NCBI RefSeq assembly: GCF_050483325.1
Contig: NZ_JBCMYF010000001.1
Location: 426,776 to 490,775 of the forward strand
Source of the DNA: Bacillus_P idriensis_A
GTDB taxonomy: Bacteria; Bacillota; Bacilli; Bacillales; Bacillaceae
Direction: 5' to 3'
Length of the DNA: 64,000 bases
The notes under the pieces were generated by a model. That model ran no database searches and was not told the origin of the DNA. It saw nothing but the letters and a program-made list of their open reading frames with translations. This document shows positions 1 through 6,601 of this stretch, piece by piece. Numbering within the stretch: the stretch's first letter is position 1; every line of letters starts with the position of its first letter. A program made the position numbers and the translations under genes.

Positions 1-326
1 ATGCTTATTATCAATTAGAAAATAAAGAAGAGGCTGAGAAGTGGATAGTAGAGGGTAAAACCATATTAGAAAATAATCCTAATCAGGAATATGACTATCA
101 TTTTAAAATCTATGAATATTTGCTGGAGGATAATCTCTCTTCTGAATTTGAATTTTTTATGATGGAAGTCGTTATCCCTTATTTTATCGAGCATGAAAAA
201 CAGCAGTATATCATTGAATATTCAGAGCTTATGGCATCCTACTTCGAAGATCGCCACAAATACAAATCAGCCGTTCAATATTACCAAATCGTATGTACCG
301 CTTTGAAACGTGCATATGCAAATTAA
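1..326 (+). CDS. Rap family response-regulator aspartate phosphatase, C-terminal part
   Basis: The frame is open from the first base of the window, so the N-terminal part lies upstream and only about 107 residues are seen. The visible part is helical and TPR-like, with paired aromatic positions (for example EYSELMASYFEDRHKYKSA) as in the last repeats of Rap proteins. Family knowledge: Raps dephosphorylate Spo0F~P or block response regulators such as ComA, and are inhibited by a re-imported Phr peptide. A short secreted-peptide gene starts 21 bp downstream, the usual rap-phr arrangement, which is the main support. The target cannot be judged without the N-terminal domain. Another RRNPP receptor type is a less likely alternative. 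Confidence 0.75.
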   Translation, partial: AYYQLENKEEAEKWIVEGKTILENNPNQEYDYHFKIYEYLLEDNLSSEFEFFMMEVVIPYFIEHEKQQYIIEYSELMASYFEDRHKYKSAVQYYQIVCTALKRAYAN

Positions 327-346
327 ATAACAAGGGAGAGCTTGTC

Positions 347-502
347 ATGAAAAAAATAGTTATGGGCATCACCGCTGGAGTTTTTTCGTTAGCATTTGCA
401 GCAGGAGTTGGCTTATTTTCTGAACCGGATCATCCGAAGATTGTATCAGAGCCGGATCATCCGAAGATTGTTTCTGAACCGGATCATCCGAAAATCGTAT
501 AA
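347..502 (+). CDS. Phr-type pheromone precursor with three tandem peptide copies
   Basis: This encodes a 51-residue pre-peptide. The ATG has a good ribosome site (AGGGAG, 8 bases upstream). Residues 1-24 form a basic start (MKK) and a hydrophobic export segment. The rest is three exact copies of the nonapeptide SEPDHPKIV, ending at the stop. The 27-bp DNA units differ only at synonymous positions, so selection has kept the peptide. Family knowledge: Phr precursors are exported, trimmed to penta- to heptapeptides, re-imported by Opp and bind the cognate Rap. Inference: the mature signal lies within the nonapeptide, perhaps its last 5-7 residues. Most Phr precursors carry a single copy. It is probably cotranscribed with the rap gene just upstream. 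Confidence 0.85.
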   Translation: MKKIVMGITAGVFSLAFAAGVGLFSEPDHPKIVSEPDHPKIVSEPDHPKIV

Positions 503-503
503 A

Positions 504-534
504 AAAGACGGCGCATATGCGCTGTCTTTTTTTT
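504..534 (+). terminator. Rho-independent terminator of rap-phr
   Basis: A hairpin with arms AAGACGGCGC and GCGCTGTCTT around an ATAT loop (one G-U pair) is followed by eight T. It begins just after the phr stop. Confidence 0.85.
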
Positions 535-569
535 GCTTCCAGAATAATAGCATCGCAGCTTTTATCTTG

Positions 570-654
570 GTTTTCAAATTAATTCATGTGAGTTTAGAAA
601 TAATTCGCTTGGTTTCCAAATTAATAGGTGTGCTTTTCAAAATCATTCGTGCAT
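570..654. repeat. Four degenerate 21-bp tandem units
   Basis: Units of the kind TTTTCAAATTAATTCATGTG recur about every 21 bp, four times. Alternate units are more alike, giving a 42-bp super-period. The rest of the 535-832 gap holds a SigD promoter and no gene. The frame across the repeat would give hydrophobic heptads, but it has no ribosome site and overlaps phr, so I do not call it coding. Confidence 0.5.
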
Positions 655-718
655 TTGCCTGCCTATTCCCTGTTCAGCCGGGTTAAAGAAATTGATTTCG
701 CTTTTCTTAATCTCTCTC

Positions 719-745
719 TAAATATTCTGTCAAAATAGCCGATGA
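719..745 (+). promoter_or_regulatory. SigD (motility sigma) promoter of the chemoreceptor gene
   Basis: TAAA, a 15-bp spacer, then GCCGATGA, against the SigD consensus TAAA-N15-GCCGATAT. It lies about 90 bp before the chemoreceptor start, and chemoreceptors are normally SigD-dependent. Confidence 0.7.
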
Positions 746-832
746 ACAAGATATGAGCCTTATTTCACAGGAAAAATGGAACTGAAGTGAGGAATAGTAT
801 CTATAGTACAGAAAAGAGGGGGCACCTAAAGG

Positions 833-2560
833 ATGAAGCGGTTAAATAAAAGGAAGCCGAGAGAGAAAAAGAGCTTTGCATCATTTACTTTAAAAGGAAA
901 GCTGCTTGGCAGTTTTTCAGTTATTATTGTGCTCAGTCTTATGATGGCCGCGTTTAATATTGTTGGTTTCAGCATGGTTAACAGCGGGACAAAGCAGATT
1001 GTGCAGGAGGATATGCAGTCGCTTCTCGCAGAAGGAAAGCTCAGAGATAATATTACGCAGCGCGTGTCTCTCATTAGAGCGTATTTTATTTATGGAAAAG
1101 ATGAGTATAAAGATCAATATTATGAACTGACTGAAGAAAGTCAGGCGCTGCAGAAAAAACTTCTTGCCCAAAGTGATAACCCGAAAAGCCGCGAGTTAAT
1201 GGAAAAAAGTGCTGACTGGGAAGAAATCGTGGAAGAGGAAGTTATCAAAAGCTTTGATTCCGGAATGAGAGTAACGGCGAACCAGACACTCCGCGGGGAT
1301 GTGCAAAATCTAGCCGATGAGCTGACAGATGGGTTTGATTCTCTTGCTGGTGAGCGGGAAAAAGCCATTATTGAAGATGGAGATGCAATCATTAATCAAG
1401 GCCGGTTTATTAATGTTCTTGGGATTGTGTTTTCAGTTGTAATAGTCGCAATCGGTGTCTACTTGGCCATCCGGATTTCTAATGCGCTCACAAAACCGAT
1501 TTCAGCAATCGTCAGCCGAATGAAGGCGATCTCGAATGGTCAGCTGAATCATGAGCCTCTTGTATCCAGTACACGCGATGAAATAGGCGACCTCATTCAT
1601 TCTGTAAATGAAATGAATCAGCAGCTGAATGGCATTGTGAAAGATATTTCAGGAGCTTCTTTGTCTGTTGCTGAGCAGAGTGAACAGCTTCAAACCTCAT
1701 CAAAAGAGCTAAAGGCAGGCAGTGAGCAAATTGCCTCAACCATGCAAGAGCTGTCTTCAGGTGCAGAAACACAGGCAAACTCAGCGTCCGATCTGGCTGA
1801 AACTATGGGCGAGCTGATGAATTCGATATACATCGCCAATCAGAATGGCGAGTCTGTCGCAAAAGCCTCTGCTGAAGTGCTGAATCAATCACAGACAGGC
1901 TATTCATTAATGAGCGATTCTGTCAGTCAAATGAACCGCATTAATGATTTAATGGAAAATACAGTGCTGAAAGTGAAACGTCTTGATGAACAGTCAGGAC
2001 AGATTTCTACTTTAGTAGACGTTATTCAAAGCATCGCAGACCAAACGAATCTCCTCGCTCTGAATGCAGCAATCGAAGCTGCACGTGCAGGAGAACATGG
2101 AAGAGGATTCGCAGTTGTGGCAGATGAAGTCCGAAAGCTTGCTGAACAAGTATCCAGGTCGATTGTTGATATTAATAAAATTGTAGGCAATGTCAGAAAA
2201 GAAACGGAAGAAGTAGCTGAAAACCTTGGAGACGGATATGAGCAGATTGTAAAAGGAGCAAAATCCATTCATCAAACAGGGGAAAGCTTTTCTGAAATCA
2301 AAGCTTTTATTGAAGATATGTCAACAAGAATTGTCACCATTCAAAAGGATTTAAAACAGATCATGAAAAGCAGTGAACTAATGAATGAATCCATATCAAG
2401 CATTGCATCTGTATCGGAAGAAGCAGCTGCAGGAATTGAACAAACAGCAGCATCTGCAGAGCAGTCCAGCCAGTCCATGGAAGAAATCTCAAGCAACGCA
2501 GATTCCTTATCAGACTTGTCCGGAAAATTGAGCAGGCTTGTTAATCGGTTTCAATTTTAA
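833..2560 (+). CDS. Methyl-accepting chemotaxis protein
   Basis: This 575-residue transmembrane chemoreceptor senses an external ligand and controls CheA through CheW. Order: basic cytoplasmic start, TM1 about 25-48, an extracellular helical domain of about 145 residues (four-helix-bundle type), TM2 about 192-214, HAMP about 215-267, then a long coiled-coil signalling domain. The hairpin tip about 394-436 carries the highly conserved stretch with IADQTNLLALNAAIEAARAG. Glu/Gln-rich heptads suitable for methylation flank it. The gene stands alone between a SigD promoter and a terminator. The ligand is not predictable from the sequence. The ribosome site is a G-rich run (GAGGGGG) rather far from the ATG. 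Confidence 0.95.
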   Translation: MKRLNKRKPREKKSFASFTLKGKLLGSFSVIIVLSLMMAAFNIVGFSMVNSGTKQIVQEDMQSLLAEGKLRDNITQRVSLIRAYFIYGKDEYKDQYYELTEESQALQKKLLAQSDNPKSRELMEKSADWEEIVEEEVIKSFDSGMRVTANQTLRGDVQNLADELTDGFDSLAGEREKAIIEDGDAIINQGRFINVLGIVFSVVIVAIGVYLAIRISNALTKPISAIVSRMKAISNGQLNHEPLVSSTRDEIGDLIHSVNEMNQQLNGIVKDISGASLSVAEQSEQLQTSSKELKAGSEQIASTMQELSSGAETQANSASDLAETMGELMNSIYIANQNGESVAKASAEVLNQSQTGYSLMSDSVSQMNRINDLMENTVLKVKRLDEQSGQISTLVDVIQSIADQTNLLALNAAIEAARAGEHGRGFAVVADEVRKLAEQVSRSIVDINKIVGNVRKETEEVAENLGDGYEQIVKGAKSIHQTGESFSEIKAFIEDMSTRIVTIQKDLKQIMKSSELMNESISSIASVSEEAAAGIEQTAASAEQSSQSMEEISSNADSLSDLSGKLSRLVNRFQF

Positions 2561-2618
2561 ACATTTCGGTTTCAATCAATTTGATTAAGATGCCGCATTT
2601 TTTATTCATATTCACCTG

Positions 2619-2652
2619 AAAAAGCTCAGAGCATAAAGGCTCTGAGCTTTTT
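2619..2652. terminator. Terminator between the chemoreceptor gene and tnrA
   Basis: A perfect stem (AAAAGCTCAGAGC with its complement) around ATAAAG, flanked by A on one side and T on the other. It can serve both converging genes. Confidence 0.85.
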
Positions 2653-2680
2653 CGCATCACTGATATGAATTTTATGCCCT

Positions 2681-3010
2681 TCATTTCTTATTCCGGAAAT
2701 GAAATTGCGCGTTAAGCTGGCCTTCGAGCATTTTTTTACGGTAATCCGGTTTGCTGCGCATTTCTTTTTTCCGCATTTCTTTTAGAATTTCATTTGTCTG
2801 TACTCCATCTTCCCGTTTGTTTGCGATGTCCATGAGCCTCTCTACATCGGAAAATGAATATTTTCTCGTTCCCCGTGTTGTTCTTTGGGGAGAAATTAAA
2901 TGCCTTTCTTCATAGTAGCGGATCTGCCTTAGTGATAAGCCGGTAAGTTCGCTGACAATTCCAATTGAAATGACTTTTTTGTCTTTATATGAGTGGTCGT
3001 GCTGTTCCAT
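2681..3010 (-). CDS. tnrA: TnrA, global nitrogen regulator (MerR family)
   Basis: This 109-residue MerR-type regulator has its DNA-binding helices near the N-terminus (SELTGLSLRQIRYYEE) and the GTRKYSFSDVERLMDI wing. The C-terminal tail LEGQLNAQF is the part of TnrA that binds feedback-inhibited glutamine synthetase. Family knowledge: TnrA activates nitrogen-scavenging genes and represses glnRA and others when nitrogen is poor. The start chosen (MEQHDHSYKDKK) follows a purine-rich GGGGTGGAAAG and matches the known protein length; the frame stays open 11 codons further upstream. The closely related GlnR lacks this tail. It is divergent from a ykzB-like gene, with two TnrA boxes between them. 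Confidence 0.95.
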   Translation of the reverse strand: MEQHDHSYKDKKVISIGIVSELTGLSLRQIRYYEERHLISPQRTTRGTRKYSFSDVERLMDIANKREDGVQTNEILKEMRKKEMRSKPDYRKKMLEGQLNAQFHFRNKK

Positions 3011-3042
3011 CTTTCCACCCCGCACATTAGATTCTTTTTCCA

Positions 3043-3094
3043 ATTATACCTCACTCTGAGCTGGAAAAGTGAAGTTTTGTCAGAAAATCTAACA
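3043..3094 (-). promoter_or_regulatory. tnrA promoter with upstream TnrA box
   Basis: On the minus strand TATAAT lies at 3043-3048, with no good -35. A perfect TnrA/GlnR box (TGTNA-N7-TNACA) occupies 3078-3094: TGTCAGAAAATCTAACA. Its centre is about 50 bp upstream of the predicted start of transcription, the spacing known for TnrA-activated promoters, so positive autoregulation is likely. Confidence 0.75.
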
Positions 3095-3120
3095 TGGTTT
3101 GTAAGAAAAAGAAAATAATA

Positions 3121-3169
3121 TGTAAGGTTTATTGACAAGAATGCTGAAAAAAGGATTTTTTCTTATTAA
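3121..3169 (+). promoter_or_regulatory. Promoter of the ykzB-like gene with TnrA box
   Basis: A second perfect TnrA box, TGTAAGGTTTATTGACA, lies at 3121-3137. A -10-like TATTAA lies at 3164-3169 and no -35 is visible. The box centre falls about 47 bp before the predicted transcription start, again the activating position. Confidence 0.7.
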
Positions 3170-3201
3170 ACTAACAGTAAGAGTTTGAAGGAGGAGACAG
3201 C

Positions 3202-3357
3202 ATGGACATGAAGAAGGCAGCTGAAATTGCCAAAAAAATAGTGGAATTAGATGTAAGGAGGGATGAAATGCTTGAGGATCTGCATACCGTTATCGGGAAA
3301 GATGCTCATGAATTTCTGCGTTTTGTGCAAAATGGCTTTTTGAAAAAATCATCTTGA
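3202..3357 (+). CDS. Small YkzB-like protein, TnrA-controlled
   Basis: This 51-residue protein starts MDMKKAAEIAKKIVELDV and has no signal or membrane segment; it reads as mostly helical and charged. The ATG follows a strong AAGGAGGAGA. Position matters here: in B. subtilis a 51-residue gene, ykzB, is divergent from tnrA and TnrA-activated, and this gene has the same place and the same operator. Identity with YkzB is inferred from position and length, not alignment. Function is unknown. Its 3' end overlaps the converging hypothetical gene at 3306-3617 by 52 bp. Confidence 0.7.
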   Translation: MDMKKAAEIAKKIVELDVRRDEMLEDLHTVIGKDAHEFLRFVQNGFLKKSS

Positions 3358-3617
3358 TGGGCTGCTGAAGGGATTGAGGAGGAATAGCCTGTCAAATATT
3401 GAGTCAGCTCAAGGATGTATTCTTCTGTGAATAATGAAGTTACATCACCGAAACGGTTAAGGCCCGTTTCATATGCACATAAAAATAGAAGCTTTTCATC
3501 TGGAATCGAAAGGCGTGCGAAAAAGAGCTGTTCTTGTTTTGGTTCAAACGTATTAAGGAAGTAAATGTCTTGATCATGCTGGTTTTTGCGGAAAGCTGCC
3601 GGCCGAATATGCTTCAC
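3306..3617 (-). CDS. Hypothetical protein, 103 residues
   Basis: Not recognised. It reads as a normal soluble protein with mixed hydrophobic and charged segments and no signal peptide. It starts with GTG, preceded by AGGAG at about 11 bases. It converges on and overlaps the end of the ykzB-like gene, which is unusual but tolerable. The 3' part after about residue 80 (SSSIPSAAHQDD) looks less constrained. It could be a chance frame, but the ribosome site and composition favour a real gene. Confidence 0.5.
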   Translation of the reverse strand: MKHIRPAAFRKNQHDQDIYFLNTFEPKQEQLFFARLSIPDEKLLFLCAYETGLNRFGDVTSLFTEEYILELTQYLTGYSSSIPSAAHQDDFFKKPFCTKRRNS

Positions 3618-3769
3618 TGTTTCATCATCTCCTGGAACGATTTAGAAACTAGTTTCGACCATTTACAGCTTTTTAACACATGTCAGTGAATTTTTACACG
3701 CACTTAACTGAATCGCAACAATCAGCGGGTAAAGTGAAGAGAGGACATAATGAAAGGGGAAATGAAAAT

Positions 3770-3955
3770 ATGAGTAAATTATTTCAAAAAGCATTGGAAG
3801 ATCAAAGAGCTTTTTACTGCAAAAAGCTATTATCACTTGGCATTTATAATCCCGAAGTTTTAAGCAGCATGACCATGTCAGAGTTAAAAAAGGAATATCA
3901 TCATTTTTATAAGAATATCCCTTTAATCAAGCTTTCACATAAAAAGTCTGTTTGA
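3770..3955 (+). CDS. Fur-regulated basic protein (Fbp) family
   Basis: This 61-residue basic protein contains KALEDQRAFYCKKLLSLGIYNPEVLSSMTMSELKKEYHHF (spread over residues 7-46), the pattern of the FbpA/FbpB family (R-x-F-x-x-x-K-L-x-x-x-G-I-Y, then L-T-x-S-E-L-x-K-E-Y). In B. subtilis Fbp proteins act with the sRNA FsrA as iron-sparing cofactors under Fur control. The start is the ATG after AAAGGGG, spacing 10; the frame is open upstream but without a ribosome site. I found no convincing Fur box immediately upstream, so iron control here is unproven. Confidence 0.7.
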   Translation: MSKLFQKALEDQRAFYCKKLLSLGIYNPEVLSSMTMSELKKEYHHFYKNIPLIKLSHKKSV

Positions 3956-4395
3956 ACATGAATTAAGAGTGTTTAAAAATGACATTTAACCTGTATGTGA
4001 CCTTGTCTTTATTGGGGCTTGGAGGAACTTTTCAGATGACAGAATCAATTTCCGGCATACTGTTTTCAGTCCATTCATGTAATAATAATAGCCTCGGTTC
4101 AAAGTCGAGTTCGTCTCCGGCTTTTTTTCTTGCGTGTAATAAAATATTGTTTCTTTCTGCTGTTGAGCTGCAGGTGCTTTATGCAGCAAATGACTGAGAG
4201 GGGAACGTTTGATGAATCGGCACCAACTTGCATACAAAATAGATTGATAACCCAGATTCTTCGATAACTCCTTCAGTTCTTCTTAATGATTTTCCTCGTC
4301 CTTTTCCATTTTCCTTATAAAATGAAATTAGAGATAATAGCTTCCACTAATCATTGTGTGTTAAGATGAGAAAAAGATGTGCAGGCAGGGGCTGA
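3956..4395. other. Intergenic gap without recognisable gene
   Basis: Short frames on both strands here have poor composition and no ribosome sites. No stable hairpin, riboswitch or repeat is visible. A possible -10 (TAAGAT) precedes mobA. Confidence 0.4.
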
Positions 4396-4989
4396 ATGGA
4401 AATGAAACTTGCAGGTATCGTTTTAGCCGGCGGACAGTCACGGCGGTTTGGTTCAGATAAAGCACTTGAGCCTTACGAAGACAGTACTTTTTTGGATTTA
4501 GCTTTAAAGAATTTGAAAGCGGTAACAGAAACTGCGGCAGTTATCGGGCGGACAGATCATGCTAAAGAGCATGTTCAATTTTTCAGCGATAGCGCCCAGT
4601 ATAAAGGGATGGGCCCGCTCGCAGGACTATATACTGCCATGAAAGAGGTTCAGGCAGACTGGTATCTTGTTTTGGCATGCGATATGCCGCTTATTGATAA
4701 GGAGATTCTGACGGTTCTCATATCTGGCATAAATGAAAAACAGCCGGCTGTCATCCCAGTCGTATACGGAAAGTGTCATCCTCTATGTGCGTTATATCAT
4801 TTCTCCATTTTATCTGAGATTGAGAGATTATTAGATCAAAAACAATTAAAGATGATGACCTTGCTGAATCAATTAAATCCCGTCTATTTAGATGAAGCTA
4901 ATTTCAGCAATCCCGAACGGTTTGCCAATATCAACAGAAGAGAAGATTTGGGGATTCTAGTAGATGGTCACAAACAAAGTTTTAGTTAG
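4396..4989 (+). CDS. mobA: Molybdenum cofactor guanylyltransferase MobA
   Basis: This 197-residue protein would transfer GMP from GTP to molybdopterin to make the guanine dinucleotide cofactor used by formate dehydrogenases and nitrate reductases. The N-terminal nucleotide-binding loop LAGGQSRRFGSDKA (about residues 11-24) and the metal-binding DMP (about 98-100) are typical. Length is normal. A second in-frame ATG two codons in is an equally possible start. No other molybdenum cofactor gene is nearby, so it sits apart from the usual moa/moe cluster. Confidence 0.9.
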   Translation: MEMKLAGIVLAGGQSRRFGSDKALEPYEDSTFLDLALKNLKAVTETAAVIGRTDHAKEHVQFFSDSAQYKGMGPLAGLYTAMKEVQADWYLVLACDMPLIDKEILTVLISGINEKQPAVIPVVYGKCHPLCALYHFSILSEIERLLDQKQLKMMTLLNQLNPVYLDEANFSNPERFANINRREDLGILVDGHKQSFS

Positions 4990-4990
4990 A

Positions 4991-5180
4991 AATCAGAGCA
5001 CTAGGCTTGAATGATTCCTTATTCCAGATGAACTACTTGAAAAGAGGAATTAAAGAGCCTGTATGAATCCAAAAAACCAGATCAAATTTTAAAAAAGAGG
5101 AATCAATGAACGGGTTTAATTACCTAATACAGCCTATATGAGAGAATAAAGGAATCAGATGGTCAAAATGATTCCTGAAT
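4991..5180. repeat. Decayed 52-53 bp tandem array, same family as at 56.2 kb
   Basis: GAATCA-like left arms at 5047, 5100 and 5152 (spacing 53 and 52) pair with TGATTCC-like right arms 17 bp further on, and there is a weaker unit from 4991. The segment after the arms (CAGATCAAATTTTAAAAAAG) closely matches its counterpart in the 56 kb array (CAGATCAACTTCGGAAAAAA). This fills most of the gap between mobA and the MarR gene. Confidence 0.65.
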
Positions 5181-5354
5181 AAGTCCAATTAACATTAATA
5201 AAAGAATCAATATACCGCAGGGATGCTCACAATGAATCTAGTAATTCTAAAAAAGAAACTGCTTCAAAAAACACAGGATTGATAGTAGAATAAATGAAAG
5301 AACTGTGTGAATTTTATGACATTTTAAGAATGTTAAAGTAAGAGGGCGATGAGA

Positions 5355-5813
5355 ATGGTGTCTTATACAAATGAAGAACTTGAACTTTCATTGAATTTAT
5401 TTAAAACGTTTGCAAGAGCTTTTAAAAGTGTGTCAGAGCACTCCATCCGCGACAGCAAAGAACACGGTTTTAATCCGACGGAGTTTTCAGTTCTTGAACT
5501 GCTTTATACGAAGGGTCCGCAAAAGCTTCAGCAAATCGGCTCCAGGCTGCTGCTTGTCAGCGGCAATGTAACTTATGTCATTGATAAGCTTGAAAAAAAT
5601 GAATTTATCTACCGTGAACAAGATCCAAAAGATAAACGGTCTGTCTATGCGAAGCTGACGGAAAAAGGACAAACCTATCTGGATGAAATTTATCCGATTC
5701 ACACGCTTAGAATGGCGCGCGCCTTTTCGGGGCTTTCTACTGAAGAGCAGCAGCAGCTTATGGCCTTGCTCAAAAAAGCAGGCGTTCATAGCCAGCATTT
5801 ATTATTTCGATAA
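5355..5813 (+). CDS. MarR family transcriptional regulator (YkoM-like)
   Basis: A winged-helix MarR repressor of about 152 residues. The DNA-binding core FNPTEFSVLELLYTKGPQ ... SGNVTYVIDKLE is followed by the basic wing (EQDPKDKRSVYAKLTEKG). The start is the second of two close ATGs, which places the AGAGGG ribosome site 8 bases upstream. It resembles the MhqR-like gene at 55242, so the two are paralogues. B. subtilis has a MarR gene (ykoM) in this neighbourhood, which supports orthology by position only. No obvious target gene adjoins it. Confidence 0.85.
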   Translation: MVSYTNEELELSLNLFKTFARAFKSVSEHSIRDSKEHGFNPTEFSVLELLYTKGPQKLQQIGSRLLLVSGNVTYVIDKLEKNEFIYREQDPKDKRSVYAKLTEKGQTYLDEIYPIHTLRMARAFSGLSTEEQQQLMALLKKAGVHSQHLLFR

Positions 5814-5842
5814 AAAATCCCGCGGATGCCGGGATTTTTTTT
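5812..5842 (+). terminator. Terminator of the MarR gene
   Basis: AAAATCCCGC / GCCGGGATTTTT hairpin with a T run, overlapping the stop codon. Confidence 0.8.
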
Positions 5843-5995
5843 ATTGTTCAAATAGAAAATAGTATGTCAAGCTTTATATTCACCTCATGTCCAATTTTCT
5901 GCATGTGTCTTGCTGTTTGATCATAGGTCATGAAAAAGTGTTCTGCGTCCGAGTGATCTAGCGTAATCATAGGGGAATTGCATCAATCGCTCTCA

Positions 5996-6199
5996 TTAAT
6001 TGAATAAGAAATTTATTATCCTTTGAACTATAAAAGCCAATATTGAAATAAGAATGATATCAAGAGCTACCCACTTCTTTTTTCGTTTCTTATAGTTCGT
6101 ATCCATAAAAAACCTGATAGCGTAAAATGCTGTGAAAATGCCGAGCAGTTCAAAAATATTCAAATCAATATCCCCCGGTTTCTGAAGAGGCTTTTTCAT
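5996..6199 (-). CDS. Small membrane protein, hypothetical
   Basis: This 67-residue protein has two hydrophobic segments (about 15-32 and 46-65) separated by a strongly basic loop (KKRKKKW). It is not recognised. Its ATG overlaps the stop of the upstream small membrane gene by four bases, so the two are translationally coupled. The basic loop predicts both ends outside and the loop inside. It may be a pair of membrane subunits or a toxin-like or immunity-type pair; nothing in the sequence decides. Confidence 0.6.
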   Translation of the reverse strand: MKKPLQKPGDIDLNIFELLGIFTAFYAIRFFMDTNYKKRKKKWVALDIILISILAFIVQRIINFLFN

Positions 6200-6375
6200 T
6201 TCTCACTTTGTTTCATTAGTTGTCTTCTTGAAATATAGTACAAAATAATGGTTATTAGGAAAAGGGAAATGCTGATAACACCATTAATCAAGCTATTTTT
6301 TGACACAAGATTAATGATTGTAATTATAAGTAAGAAGGCAGACCCAATTAGAGGTAATTTATGTTTTAAATTCAT
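6196..6375 (-). CDS. Small membrane protein, hypothetical
   Basis: About 59 residues from the ATG chosen (MNLKHKLPL), which has GAAGGGAG 13 bases upstream. The frame is open to 6507, and an ATG at 6459 would give an 87-residue form but has no ribosome site. Two membrane segments (IGSAFLLIITIINLV and NGVISISLFLITIILYY) are followed by a basic tail. It is the first gene of a coupled two-gene unit with the gene ending at 5996. The family is not recognised. Confidence 0.5.
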   Translation of the reverse strand: MNLKHKLPLIGSAFLLIITIINLVSKNSLINGVISISLFLITIILYYISRRQLMKQSEK

Positions 6376-6601
6376 TATTTTTGACCACACTCCCTTCACA
6401 GCGACAGGCTGCTTTATATGACAATATTGCTCTTTAATAATTTTCAAGTTTATTTCCATTTTATCACAATTACCCAGTAGTAAAGGGTATTTTGTAAGAT
6501 AAAACACACCAATTATTCGGCTAGTTGAAGTGTTATTTCCTATGCTGTTTTAATGTTTTGCACTTCTGAACCAAACCTGCAATTTTCCGATTCCTTCTTA
6601 A

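Noticed and set aside
396..686. Frame through phr and the 21-bp repeat
   Set aside because: Overlaps phr and its terminator in another frame; the hydrophobic heptads come from the repeat.
3979..4237. Overlapping frames on both strands before mobA
   Set aside because: No ribosome site and unnatural composition.
5858..5985. Minus-strand 40-codon frame starting MITLDHSDAEHFF, possibly joined by a frameshift to MRAIDAIPL upstream
   Set aside because: The two pieces look like one short protein broken by a one-base shift, but there is no recognised family and no ribosome site, so I do not call a pseudogene.
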